Part shown: positions 34,996-41,956 of the stretch, piece after piece | Numbering within the stretch: position 1 is the first letter of the stretch | How the letters are laid out: the number at the start of each line of letters is the position of its first letter | NCBI GenBank assembly: GCA_900315525.1 | Contig: OMZO01000009.1 | Location: 1 to 64,000 of the forward strand | Source of the DNA: an uncultured Prevotella sp. | GTDB taxonomy: Bacteria > Bacteroidota > Bacteroidia > Bacteroidales > Bacteroidaceae | Reading direction: 5' to 3' | Length of the DNA: 64,000 nucleotides | The notes under the pieces: model-generated | Databases searched by the model: none | Seen by the model: the letters and a program-made list of their open reading frames with translations, nothing else | What the model was told of the DNA's origin: nothing | Translations under genes and position numbers: made by a program

Positions 34996-36510
34996 ATGGA
35001 AATAGACATCAACAATCTTACGGCGTATCAGGAAGATCACCGTATAGAAGCAAAGACGGCAAAGAACCAGATACCAAATAATATTTGGGAGACTTATTCA
35101 TCATTTGCCAATACAGAAGGGGGGATTATCCTCTTGGGAGTCGTGGAAGAGAATGACCACTCGCTTTCTGTGAAGGGTGTAGAAGATGCTCACAAACTAA
35201 TAGGCGACTTCTGGAACATGGTGAATAACCGACAGAAAGTTAGCGTGAACATTCTGACTAATAACATGGTATATGAGCAGGAGGTTGAAGGCAAACAAAT
35301 TGTTGTGATTGAAGTCCCTCGGGCTGATCGTACCATTCGACCAGTTTATATAGGACAAGACCCGATGCGTGGGACTTATGTCAGATATGGCGAAGGCGAC
35401 CATCTGTGCAATCGTGACCAAGTGGCGGCTATCTATCGTGATGCTGCCGCATCTACTACAGACACTAAAGTTCTTAAGGGACTGGATATGTCGGTATTCG
35501 ATATGAATACGGTGCATGACTACCGCAACTACTTCAATGGGAAACATTCTGGACATGTATGGAGCAAACAGGATGATGAATTGTTCCTGCGCAGTATAGG
35601 GGCTATGGGCTTCGACCGTGAGGATGGGTGCGTATATCCTACAGTGGCTGGTCTGCTGATGTTTGGTCATGAGTATGACATCACGAGAGAAATGCCTGAC
35701 TATTTCCTTGACTACCGTGAACAACTTGACCCCAAAATTAGATGGACACATCGCATCGTCTCGTCTTCGGGCGATTGGAGTGGCAATTTGTTCGATTTCT
35801 TCTTCCATGTGTATCATAGATTGCGGAGCGCATTTCCTGTTCCGTTCCAACTTAGTCAGGATGGAAGTCGGGAAGATGAAGTTCCGATGCATAAGGCTTT
35901 GCGCGAAATGATAGTCAATACGCTGGCCCACTCCGATTACTATGGCCAAAAGGGTGTTGTTATCGTCCGTCGGCCAGATTCGCTGTCATTTGCCAACCCC
36001 GGCGATATGCGTCCTGGGCTAAGGACAGCATTGAGTGGCGGCACTTCTGATGCACGAAATGCTACTATCATGAAGATGTTTGGCCTGCTTGACTTCGGAG
36101 AACGGGCAGGTAGTGGCATCCCTGATTTATTTGATATCTGTAACTCGGAACTCGGTACACAGCCAGATTACGACGTCACTTACGCTCCTGCCCGCACAAC
36201 ATTGACTATAGACACTAGTAAAATGGCGCGCACAAAGCGGACGATAAAAGCGGACGATAAAGTAATAATGGACGATAATGACAAAGCGGACGATAAGCGG
36301 ACGATAAAAGCGGACGATAAGCGGACGATAATAATTGAGTACATCCATAGGAATGGTGAAGCAAAAACAGAGGATCTTGTGAAACTTTTAAGTTCCAGCA
36401 CAACAAGAATAAAGATGCTTCTTTATCAACTGGTGGATGAGGGCATACTTGTCTCATGTGGCGGGAATAGAAATCGCACATACAAACTGAAAGAACAGAA
36501 AGAATCGTAG
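34996..36510 (+). CDS. AlbA_2 domain / ATPase-like transcriptional regulator
   Basis: A 504-residue protein of the COG2865 type. Residues about 5-140 form the AlbA_2 (Schlafen-like) domain, with IWETYSSFANTEGGIILLG. Residues about 290-400 hold a GHKL-ATPase-like segment, MIVNTLAHSDYYGQKG and SFANPGDMRPG. The C-terminus is a winged helix (EDLVKLLSSSTTRIKMLLYQL). Between ATPase and winged helix lies a linker of about 35 residues with repeated KADDK/RTI units from a 24-bp minisatellite. Such proteins regulate transcription or act in defence. The truncated relative at 32913 suggests duplication or repeated arrival. Confidence 0.82.
   Translation: MEIDINNLTAYQEDHRIEAKTAKNQIPNNIWETYSSFANTEGGIILLGVVEENDHSLSVKGVEDAHKLIGDFWNMVNNRQKVSVNILTNNMVYEQEVEGKQIVVIEVPRADRTIRPVYIGQDPMRGTYVRYGEGDHLCNRDQVAAIYRDAAASTTDTKVLKGLDMSVFDMNTVHDYRNYFNGKHSGHVWSKQDDELFLRSIGAMGFDREDGCVYPTVAGLLMFGHEYDITREMPDYFLDYREQLDPKIRWTHRIVSSSGDWSGNLFDFFFHVYHRLRSAFPVPFQLSQDGSREDEVPMHKALREMIVNTLAHSDYYGQKGVVIVRRPDSLSFANPGDMRPGLRTALSGGTSDARNATIMKMFGLLDFGERAGSGIPDLFDICNSELGTQPDYDVTYAPARTTLTIDTSKMARTKRTIKADDKVIMDDNDKADDKRTIKADDKRTIIIEYIHRNGEAKTEDLVKLLSSSTTRIKMLLYQLVDEGILVSCGGNRNRTYKLKEQKES
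36237..36329 (+). repeat. coding minisatellite, six copies of GCGGACGAT
   Basis: Exact copies start at 36237, 36250, 36286, 36297, 36310 and 36321, with a degenerate one at about 36270. Steps alternate 11 and 13 bp, so two copies make a 24-bp (eight-codon) unit and the same 11-mer is read in two frames (as ADDK and as RTI). Confidence 0.9.
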
Positions 36511-36562
36511 CCAGATTCCAAATTTGAGCTCAATACAAAACAGTATTTTTCCAAGTGAATAT

Positions 36563-36650
36563 TTTGAAAATTGGAAATAAATGCGTACCTTTGCACCCGA
36601 CAAAGAGCCACGAAACAGGCGGTGGCTCAGAGTCGGGTGCTCTTTTAGGC
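36563..36650 (+). ncRNA. promoter plus double hairpin, candidate short RNA or terminator
   Basis: TTTG (36563-36566), 19 nt, TACCTTTG (36586-36593) is a near-perfect promoter. It runs straight into GCACCCGAC, an inner GAGCCAC/GTGGCTC pair and GTCGGGTGC, ending in TCTTTT. A transcript started here would be about 50 nt and almost fully paired. The hairpin could instead end transcription from the gene at 34996. Confidence 0.4.
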
Positions 36651-36754
36651 AATTTATAGCAGAACATTGAATTGAGAACTGTCTCTATATCGTAACCCTG
36701 ATTTTTCTCAATCCTCTGCAACGCCTTTATACAAAGAAATCCTGCAAATCTTTC

Positions 36755-36762
36755 CAAAGTTA
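36755..36762 (-). promoter_or_regulatory. orphan minus-strand -7 box TAACTTTG
   Basis: The box lies in a TTTTTTCGTAACTTTG context like the one at 28563 and has no gene downstream on that strand; transcription would meet the hairpin at 36594-36646. Confidence 0.4.
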
Positions 36763-36865
36763 CGAAAAAATGCAGAAACGGGATGGTAATTTTGGAAGAT
36801 TAACGCATCTTCATAAACTTTCCTAATAATCGGGTCAAAATTAACCGTAATTCAGCGATTATCGC

Positions 36866-36873
36866 TAAATTTG
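36866..36873 (+). promoter_or_regulatory. LUD gene promoter, -7 box TAAATTTG
   Basis: The box sits about 55 nt before the start codon at 36930. Confidence 0.55.
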
Positions 36874-36929
36874 CACAGATATTTAAATAGTTTTAAGATG
36901 AAACTTATAACAAATACAGATGCTGCGAT

Positions 36930-37568
36930 ATGACACCACAGGAAGATAGAAATCAGAAATTGGCGGAGCGGATGATCAAGAACCTGAACCGCCGCAACAT
37001 GGAAGCCTTCTACTGCCCTACGGGTAAAGAGGCTGTGAAGAAGGTTTCGGAACTCATTGCCGACGGAAGCACCGTGACATGGGGCGGAACCGCAACCGTC
37101 CGTGACCTGGGCATCCCGGAGGTTTTGAAAAACAGGGGAACCCTCGAAGTGCTCGACCGTGATTTGGCAGAGACTCCGGAGGAAAAGGAGGCTATTTACC
37201 TCAGGGCATTTTCGGCAGATGTGTATCTGACGAGTGCCAACGCTATATCGGAAGATGGCGTCATCGTGAATATCGACGGCAACGGCAACCGTGTGGCCGC
37301 CATCACGTGGGGACCGAAGAAGGTCATCTTCGTCATCGGACTCAACAAGGTGGCCCAGACGGTAGAGGCTGCACTGGCCAGGGCCCGCAGCACGGCATCA
37401 CCCATCAATGCCCAGCGGTTCGACATCAATACCCCTTGCAGGATCGACGGCACTTGCCATAACTGCAACTCGCCGGAGAGCATTTGCAGCTACATCCACT
37501 TCCTGCGTAACAGCAGGAACAAGGGTCGGCATGTCGTAGTGCTTGTCGGTGAGGATTTGGGATATTAA
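36930..37568 (+). CDS. LUD-domain protein (LutC/YkgG-like)
   Basis: A 212-residue cytoplasmic protein with the LUD-domain pattern: KEAVKKVSELIADGSTVTWGG, YLTSANAISEDGVIVNIDG and FVIGLNKVAQTVEAAL. The C-terminal CRIDGTCHNCNSPESIC stretch holds four Cys that may bind a metal. LutC-type proteins take part in lactate oxidation in Bacillus, but no lutA or lutB gene is adjacent, so the role here is open. It is followed after 3 nt by an exonuclease gene. Confidence 0.85.
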   Translation: MTPQEDRNQKLAERMIKNLNRRNMEAFYCPTGKEAVKKVSELIADGSTVTWGGTATVRDLGIPEVLKNRGTLEVLDRDLAETPEEKEAIYLRAFSADVYLTSANAISEDGVIVNIDGNGNRVAAITWGPKKVIFVIGLNKVAQTVEAALARARSTASPINAQRFDINTPCRIDGTCHNCNSPESICSYIHFLRNSRNKGRHVVVLVGEDLGY

Positions 37569-37571
37569 AGC

Positions 37572-38123
37572 ATGATCAGAGACTTTGTCGCCATCGACTT
37601 CGAGACGGCCAACCAGCAGCCGTCGAGCGTCTGCTCCGTGGGTGTGGTCATGGTGCGTGATGGGCAGATAGCCGACACGTTCTACAGTCTCATACAGCCT
37701 GAGCCTAACTACTACAGCTATTTCTGTCAGCGGGTGCATGGCATCACACAGAACGACACGGACGACGCCCCCGTGTTTTCAAAGGTCTGGCAGCAGTTGG
37801 AGGAAAGGGTTGTCGAAGTATTCTTCCCTGATACGCAGGATACAGATGACATCCGCCACCAGATAGCCGCCATTCCCTTCGTAGCCCACAATGCCCGTTT
37901 CGACGAGGGTTGCCTGAAAGCGGTCTTCCGAGTATATCAGATGGACTATCCCGGCTACCGATTCTATGACACGCTTACCGCGTCTCGCCGACAGTTCGGC
38001 CATTCCCTCCCCAACCACCAGTTGCACACCGTAGCAGCCGCCTGCGGCTATGACCTCCAACGACATCACCACGCACTGGCCGATGCAGAAGCCTGTGCAG
38101 CGATAGCCTTATACCTTTTATAG
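37572..38123 (+). CDS. DnaQ-like 3'-5' exonuclease
   Basis: A 183-residue DEDDh exonuclease: Exo I VAIDFETAN with the Asp/Glu pair, Exo II FVAHNARFDEG, and Exo III HHALADAEACA with the His/Asp. Stand-alone proteins of this type resemble the epsilon subunit of DNA polymerase III or RNase T and trim 3' ends. It is probably co-transcribed with the LUD gene, a pairing without an obvious metabolic link. Confidence 0.9.
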   Translation: MIRDFVAIDFETANQQPSSVCSVGVVMVRDGQIADTFYSLIQPEPNYYSYFCQRVHGITQNDTDDAPVFSKVWQQLEERVVEVFFPDTQDTDDIRHQIAAIPFVAHNARFDEGCLKAVFRVYQMDYPGYRFYDTLTASRRQFGHSLPNHQLHTVAAACGYDLQRHHHALADAEACAAIALYLL

Positions 38124-38139
38124 TCAAATCTCTTGAAGG

Positions 38140-38238
38140 TCATGGTATCGCTTCGTCGGCTGTCTTCTTCGGCTTTTGTTGTGTACAGGCTGCTGCAATC
38201 CATATTGCCAGCACAATCCATAGATATTTCTTCGTCAT
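38140..38238 (-). CDS. 32-residue putative lipoprotein
   Basis: This short frame encodes MTKKYLWIVLAIWIAAAC followed by a charged tail TQQKPKKTADEAIP. It has a basic start, a hydrophobic core and a lipobox-like AAAC, so the mature part would be only about 15 residues. A TATATTTG promoter box on the same strand (38264-38271) lies at the right distance, which supports a real gene. Function unknown. Confidence 0.5.
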   Translation of the reverse strand: MTKKYLWIVLAIWIAAACTQQKPKKTADEAIP

Positions 38239-38263
38239 TGCTGTTATTTGGGGTAATTTTTTG

Positions 38264-38271
38264 CAAATATA
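38264..38271 (-). promoter_or_regulatory. promoter of the micro-lipoprotein, TATATTTG
   Basis: A minus-strand -7 box 26 nt before the ATG at 38238. Confidence 0.5.
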
Positions 38272-38298
38272 CGACAAAATGCTGAAAAGAAAAAGCAA

Positions 38299-38880
38299 TT
38301 AAGGTAGTCTGCGTTCTTCGACTGAGAGCTGGATGTAGAACGACGGGGTAACGTTGTACTTGACGGCAGCTCCGATACGGTCGCCCAGCTCATGGGCATC
38401 GTAGAAGTAGTAGGGCAGCTTGGGTCTTATCAGTGACTTCTGACCGTAGAGATAGCCTTCCCAGCGCTCGTTGAACCTGTAGCTCAGCACTCCGCTGAGG
38501 CCTGTATCACGCAAATTGAGTCCTCCCCAGGTGGCATTCAGCAGATAGACGCCAGCCGCAAAGGACAGTTTGTCGTTGATAGGCCAGGCATACATCCCGC
38601 TGGCATTTTGCGCAAAACCAGCCCCGCTCGGTGCATATTTGCCAAAACCGGCAAAGACGCTGGCACCCAGACTCAGGTTCATCCCCTTGTGCAAGTCCCA
38701 GTTTTGGTAACCCATCAGTCCGTAGCCGACGGGCCAGCGCGAGATGGCGTGCATCTGTCCGAGGCTGTTCAGTTCTGGCAAATGCAGCGTTGAGTCAGGC
38801 ACCAAGGTCTCCTGGGCCTTAGCCGACAGTGCCAGAAACAGGACTGTCGTGAGTGCAATATGTCGGATCATCGTCTTCAT
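38299..38880 (-). CDS. secreted beta-rich protein of unknown function
   Basis: Starting at 38880 gives 193 residues with a signal peptide (MKTMIRHIALTTVLFLALSAKAQ). The mature part has alternating hydrophobic and aromatic residues (NLSLGASVFAGFGKY, LSFAAGVYLLNATW, AAVKYNVTPSFYIQLSVEE), as in small outer membrane beta-barrels or periplasmic beta proteins. A TACTTTTG promoter box lies at 38888-38895 on the same strand. I do not recognise the family. It forms a minus-strand pair with the micro-lipoprotein downstream, each with its own promoter. Confidence 0.75.
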   Translation of the reverse strand: MKTMIRHIALTTVLFLALSAKAQETLVPDSTLHLPELNSLGQMHAISRWPVGYGLMGYQNWDLHKGMNLSLGASVFAGFGKYAPSGAGFAQNASGMYAWPINDKLSFAAGVYLLNATWGGLNLRDTGLSGVLSYRFNERWEGYLYGQKSLIRPKLPYYFYDAHELGDRIGAAVKYNVTPSFYIQLSVEERRLP

Positions 38881-38991
38881 ATCGCTGCAAAAGTAGGTAT
38901 TATTCCACAATCCACCAAAGATTTTTAGATTATACCGAATACTTTTGCATTATTTTGCTTAATCGCGCCTTTGGTCTTGATAGTTGCATAA

Positions 38992-39098
38992 ATTTGTTCC
39001 CTAGTTAGGAAACAAATATTCCCAGCCTGGGAATGAAATGTTCCCACACTGGGAACAAAGTATTCCCATTAAGGGGAATATTTCCCCGCAATAAGGGG
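38992..39098. repeat. run of five short palindromes built on TTCCC/GGGAA
   Basis: Units include ATTCCCAG-c-CTGGGAAT (39018-39034), TGTTCCCA-cac-TGGGAACA (39039-39057) and TATTCCC...GGGGAATA (39061-39080), with weaker ones at 38992-39016 and 39081-39098. They follow each other every 20-26 bp. Confidence 0.85.
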
Positions 39099-39176
39099 CA
39101 CTTATTTCAAGACTAGTGGCAGTTATCGCTCAATAAGTATTGGTTATTTGGGAATACTCACCACTTTTTGGTTAAA

Positions 39177-39442
39177 CCTAACATCCTGTTCATGAGAATC
39201 CCTTTGTTTAAAGGAGTTTTGAGCAATTTTTCTATCCCAAATACCTAACATGATACCTAACATAAACCTAACGTCATACCTAACATCGTACCTAACATTT
39301 GAACTGAGTTCCTGCCTAAGCTACATAGCCCCGATGTTAGGTTACATGTTAGGTTTATGTTAGGTTTGATGTTAGGTGTGAAGAGCCTATTTTAGAATGC
39401 AAAAGGCTGAAAATAAGGTGGTTGCAAAATTGCTATGTTAGG
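39177..39442. repeat. two-sided array of CCTAACAT / ATGTTAGG
   Basis: Forward copies start at 39177, 39244, 39256, 39267 (CCTAACGT), 39279 and 39291; reverse copies start at 39334, 39346, 39357, 39369 and 39435. Inside each block the step is 11 or 12 bp, and the two blocks face each other around position 39316. Confidence 0.92.
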
Positions 39443-39500
39443 TATGACGGAAAAAGAGCCTTCACTTCTTTTTGTATCCTAAATCTGTAATTTATTCTTA

Positions 39501-39538
39501 GCTGCGCAGGATTTCTGCGCAGCAGTGTACTAATTTTG
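39501..39538 (+). promoter_or_regulatory. promoter with 8-bp-arm palindrome (operator A)
   Basis: GCTGCGCA-ggatttc-TGCGCAGC (39501-39523) precedes the -7 box TAATTTTG (39531-39538), with 19 bp from palindrome centre to box. The palindrome takes the place of the -33 element. The core CGCAGGATTTCTGCG recurs at 44404. Confidence 0.75.
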
Positions 39539-39567
39539 CGCCAAGAATCATAAAAATAGCGCACATT

Positions 39568-39858
39568 ATGGAAGAAAAAGTAAAAAATGAAGAAGAAAAG
39601 AAAGGCAGAAGCGGATGTCTCACCATCATCATTTTTCTATCATGCCTTTCTACTTTTGGTATAGGAATTGTTGTTTTCGACGCAGTCTGGATACCACAAA
39701 TCTGTGGCGAAGATATGTCGAATCCCAATCCATTTAATTATCACATATCCACACTCATCATTATGATAGTCTTTCCTATCATCTGTTTAAGGCTGCTGTT
39801 CAAAGGCAGTCGTTATCTGAGCGAGTTTATCTGTAGTTTCTTTAGCAACGAGCAATGA
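39568..39858 (+). CDS. small two-helix membrane protein, unknown function
   Basis: A 96-residue protein with a highly charged first 14 residues (EEK-rich), two membrane segments (about 17-40 and 62-80) and a short tail. It is the first gene after operator A and lies 29 nt before a lipoprotein gene. I do not recognise a family. The small size and membrane pair would suit a sensor, an anchor or a toxin-like peptide; none can be shown. Confidence 0.6.
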   Translation: MEEKVKNEEEKKGRSGCLTIIIFLSCLSTFGIGIVVFDAVWIPQICGEDMSNPNPFNYHISTLIIMIVFPIICLRLLFKGSRYLSEFICSFFSNEQ

Positions 39859-39887
39859 TTATTCACCTTAATTAAATATGTAGCAAT

Positions 39888-40376
39888 ATGAAACAGACAT
39901 TATTATGGCTCGCCATCGGCTTGATGATGATGGCAACGGTATCATGTGATTCAAAACAGGACATCCTCGACCAGATGGAGAAGGAAGTGACTGCGATGCA
40001 ACAAAATGTCGATACTTACACCTATGATGACTGGGAGTCTGCACATGAACGACTCAACGACCTTCACGATGACCTGACGGATTGTGGTGACCTGACCAAC
40101 GATGAGCAGCAGCGACTTGACAAGATTGTTACTGATGCAGAGAAACTGCTGAGGGCCGCACAGAGCGTTCAGACGATGCGTGACCTCTGGGAAGAACTTC
40201 AGTCGATTGCTCTGACATGTACTAAAGAAGAGGCTGCCGACTTTATGTTACGCTGGATGGAAGCGAGCAAAGAGGCTGATCAATGTGAACTAAGTCCAAA
40301 ACAGAAGGAGGAGATATTGAGTCTCGTCGAAAAAATCGGCGAGTTAGGTAACGCTCCTCTACGACCTGATTTCTAA
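39888..40376 (+). CDS. helical lipoprotein, unknown function
   Basis: A 162-residue lipoprotein: signal peptide MKQTLLWLAIGLMMMATVSC with Cys20 as lipid site, followed by an acidic, fully helical body (ILDQMEKEVTAMQQNV, LDKIVTDAEKLLRAAQSV). It lies downstream of the small membrane protein and probably shares operator A. Small helical lipoproteins of this style are common in Bacteroidales; no function is assigned. Confidence 0.7.
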   Translation: MKQTLLWLAIGLMMMATVSCDSKQDILDQMEKEVTAMQQNVDTYTYDDWESAHERLNDLHDDLTDCGDLTNDEQQRLDKIVTDAEKLLRAAQSVQTMRDLWEELQSIALTCTKEEAADFMLRWMEASKEADQCELSPKQKEEILSLVEKIGELGNAPLRPDF

Positions 40377-40435
40377 TTGCCTTTTTCAATTTAAGCGACA
40401 ATAATATAGGAAAATTGCAGAAATCAGCCAAATAG

Positions 40436-40467
40436 TTTGGTTGGTTCGAGTAGAATTGCTATATTTG
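40436..40467 (+). promoter_or_regulatory. promoter of the lipoprotein/nuclease operon
   Basis: TTTG (40436-40439), 20 nt, TATATTTG (40460-40467) is an exact Bacteroidetes promoter, without the palindrome seen at the neighbouring promoters. Confidence 0.8.
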
Positions 40468-40485
40468 CAGTCAAAACTATAGATT

Positions 40486-41145
40486 ATGATTTATAAAGAT
40501 ATTATAGATAACTGGATTAGGAATAAGAAAGAGGAAAGAGAGAAACTGATAGCTGCTAATATCAACAAAAGGATATCGCTGCGAATAGTACTTCCTTTCC
40601 TTGTTATCATTTTAGGTTTGACAGCATGTTCTTCTAACGAAGAAGATAAGAATGCAAAACGACGAGAGTTTACTCAGATTGTGGAGAATAGATCTGCTAA
40701 AGATTTGCTTAATGATTTGTATGTGGGAAGTGACGGTGATATACAATCATTATCACGTATGCTTAATGTCACTCCATCTTCTATTGAACGAATAAGAAAG
40801 GGTGAAACAGAACCTACTGATAAATTTGATAAAAGAATAAAGGATGTTTCCGTTTATTATTTCCAAAATGAACAATCTTATTCTATGTTACGCTCCATAT
40901 TAGATGATGAATGGAGATGGTATGAAACAATTCTTTATTTCCCTGTCCATCATCCATGGTGGTTCTGGTGTGGGAGTTTTATACTTGCAGTATTATGCTT
41001 TGTAGCTGTTGAGTCTTTAACAACATTATGGATAGAGGCTTTTGTGTTTCTAGTTGCATGGGGATGTAGCTTGATATTTTCACCAGAAAAAATGGAAGAT
41101 AAATATTCAGATACAATTAATCCCTCAATAGAAAGAGTTTTATAG
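40486..41145 (+). CDS. membrane protein with central HTH-like segment
   Basis: A 219-residue protein. A hydrophobic segment (about 31-47) is followed by TACSS, which could be an internal lipobox or simply a membrane anchor. Residues about 84-107 (LSRMLNVTPSSIERIRKGE) resemble a helix-turn-helix, and two membrane segments follow (about 160-200). It is first in a run of AT-rich genes (40486-44236) with 4-nt or negative spacing. A DNA-binding segment between membrane helices is unusual, so the HTH resemblance may be chance. Confidence 0.6.
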   Translation: MIYKDIIDNWIRNKKEEREKLIAANINKRISLRIVLPFLVIILGLTACSSNEEDKNAKRREFTQIVENRSAKDLLNDLYVGSDGDIQSLSRMLNVTPSSIERIRKGETEPTDKFDKRIKDVSVYYFQNEQSYSMLRSILDDEWRWYETILYFPVHHPWWFWCGSFILAVLCFVAVESLTTLWIEAFVFLVAWGCSLIFSPEKMEDKYSDTINPSIERVL

Positions 41146-41149
41146 TCAA

Positions 41150-41956
41150 ATGCAAAAGTGGTATGTCATATTTGTTCTTCTATTCCTTCTTTCGTGTTCT
41201 GACGAAGAGAAGGTAAAACTGAGGGAAGCAGCAAGAGAAGAAATAAATGTGACGGCTACAGATTCTTTATTTGGTTCTAATGCATCTACCATCGAACAAT
41301 ATAAGGATATAGAAATGCAATTTAACAAAAAGTATGTTCAAAACTTGCAAACCCTTATAGATGATTCTTTTGAAAAACAACTTGAGCATTTTGACGATGA
41401 AGAACTTGGTTTTTTTGCTAGTTATGGATACATGATCGATTATATATTCAAATCTGATCAGGAATGGGAAGACGAGATGTTGCTCAAAAGTCAAAAGTAT
41501 TTCGGATCACTAAATATAGAGCAAGAGGCGAACAACTTATTTGAAAGCCATATAGAAGAGATCAAGAGATTGAGGGCTAGATTTATTGAATCAAATAATT
41601 TGAAAAATCTTCCCCAATATCAAAATCTGTATCTACCTGATAGAAATGTGAACTTAATGCCCCTTAAAAAACATGCCGAGATAAATCTTGTAATTGAAAT
41701 AGGAGAAGAATTTTTACGGTGGTTCATTTTTGTTACGGTTATCGCTTTGATTTCATTTCTATTTGGATTAGCAAAACCACCAGCCTGGATCGTGACTATA
41801 GTATTAATAATCATTTCGTGCATTTTATCCTATCATAATGATAAAGAATTACTTGCTTCACTTAGGGCTCAAGAAACGTCCATTACGATAGACTATTCTT
41901 CGTTAAACAAGACGCTCGATATAAATACAAATAGATTCTATGAAATTACTGACTAA
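41150..41956 (+). CDS. lipoprotein with two late membrane segments
   Basis: A 268-residue protein with signal peptide and lipobox LLSC (about Cys16). The middle is charged and helical (LQTLIDDSFEKQLEHFDDEELG). Two membrane segments lie at about 188-205 and 210-228. It starts 4 nt after the previous gene and its end overlaps the nuclease-domain gene by 17 nt, so these are one unit. No family recognised. It could anchor or help deliver the next product. Confidence 0.65.
   Translation: MQKWYVIFVLLFLLSCSDEEKVKLREAAREEINVTATDSLFGSNASTIEQYKDIEMQFNKKYVQNLQTLIDDSFEKQLEHFDDEELGFFASYGYMIDYIFKSDQEWEDEMLLKSQKYFGSLNIEQEANNLFESHIEEIKRLRARFIESNNLKNLPQYQNLYLPDRNVNLMPLKKHAEINLVIEIGEEFLRWFIFVTVIALISFLFGLAKPPAWIVTIVLIIISCILSYHNDKELLASLRAQETSITIDYSSLNKTLDINTNRFYEITD

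Larger units (their letters stand above)
36511..36929. other. 420-bp intergenic region
   Basis: No credible gene. It holds a consensus plus-strand promoter with a strong hairpin at its start site (36563-36650), a minus-strand -7 box (36755-36762) and the promoter of the LUD gene (36866-36873). Confidence 0.6.
38881..39567. other. 690-bp repeat-rich non-coding region
   Basis: No gene. In order it carries the promoter of the minus-strand secreted protein, a run of five short palindromes (38992-39098), a hairpin motif related to the one beside the integrase (39194-39223), a two-sided CCTAACAT/ATGTTAGG array (39177-39442) and a palindrome-governed promoter (39501-39538). Confidence 0.8.

Noticed and set aside
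36530..36757. 75-codon minus-strand frame in the LUD upstream gap
   Set aside because: It would start with TTG inside a -7 box and read through a perfect hairpin; better explained as structured intergenic DNA.
38066..38266. 66-codon minus-strand frame overlapping the micro-lipoprotein
   Set aside because: It overlaps the end of the exonuclease gene and the promoter box; the 32-residue frame in another phase has a lipobox and a proper promoter distance.
38992..39442. CRISPR array
   Set aside because: Repeats are 8-20 bp, palindromic or on both strands, without uniform spacers, and no cas genes are present.
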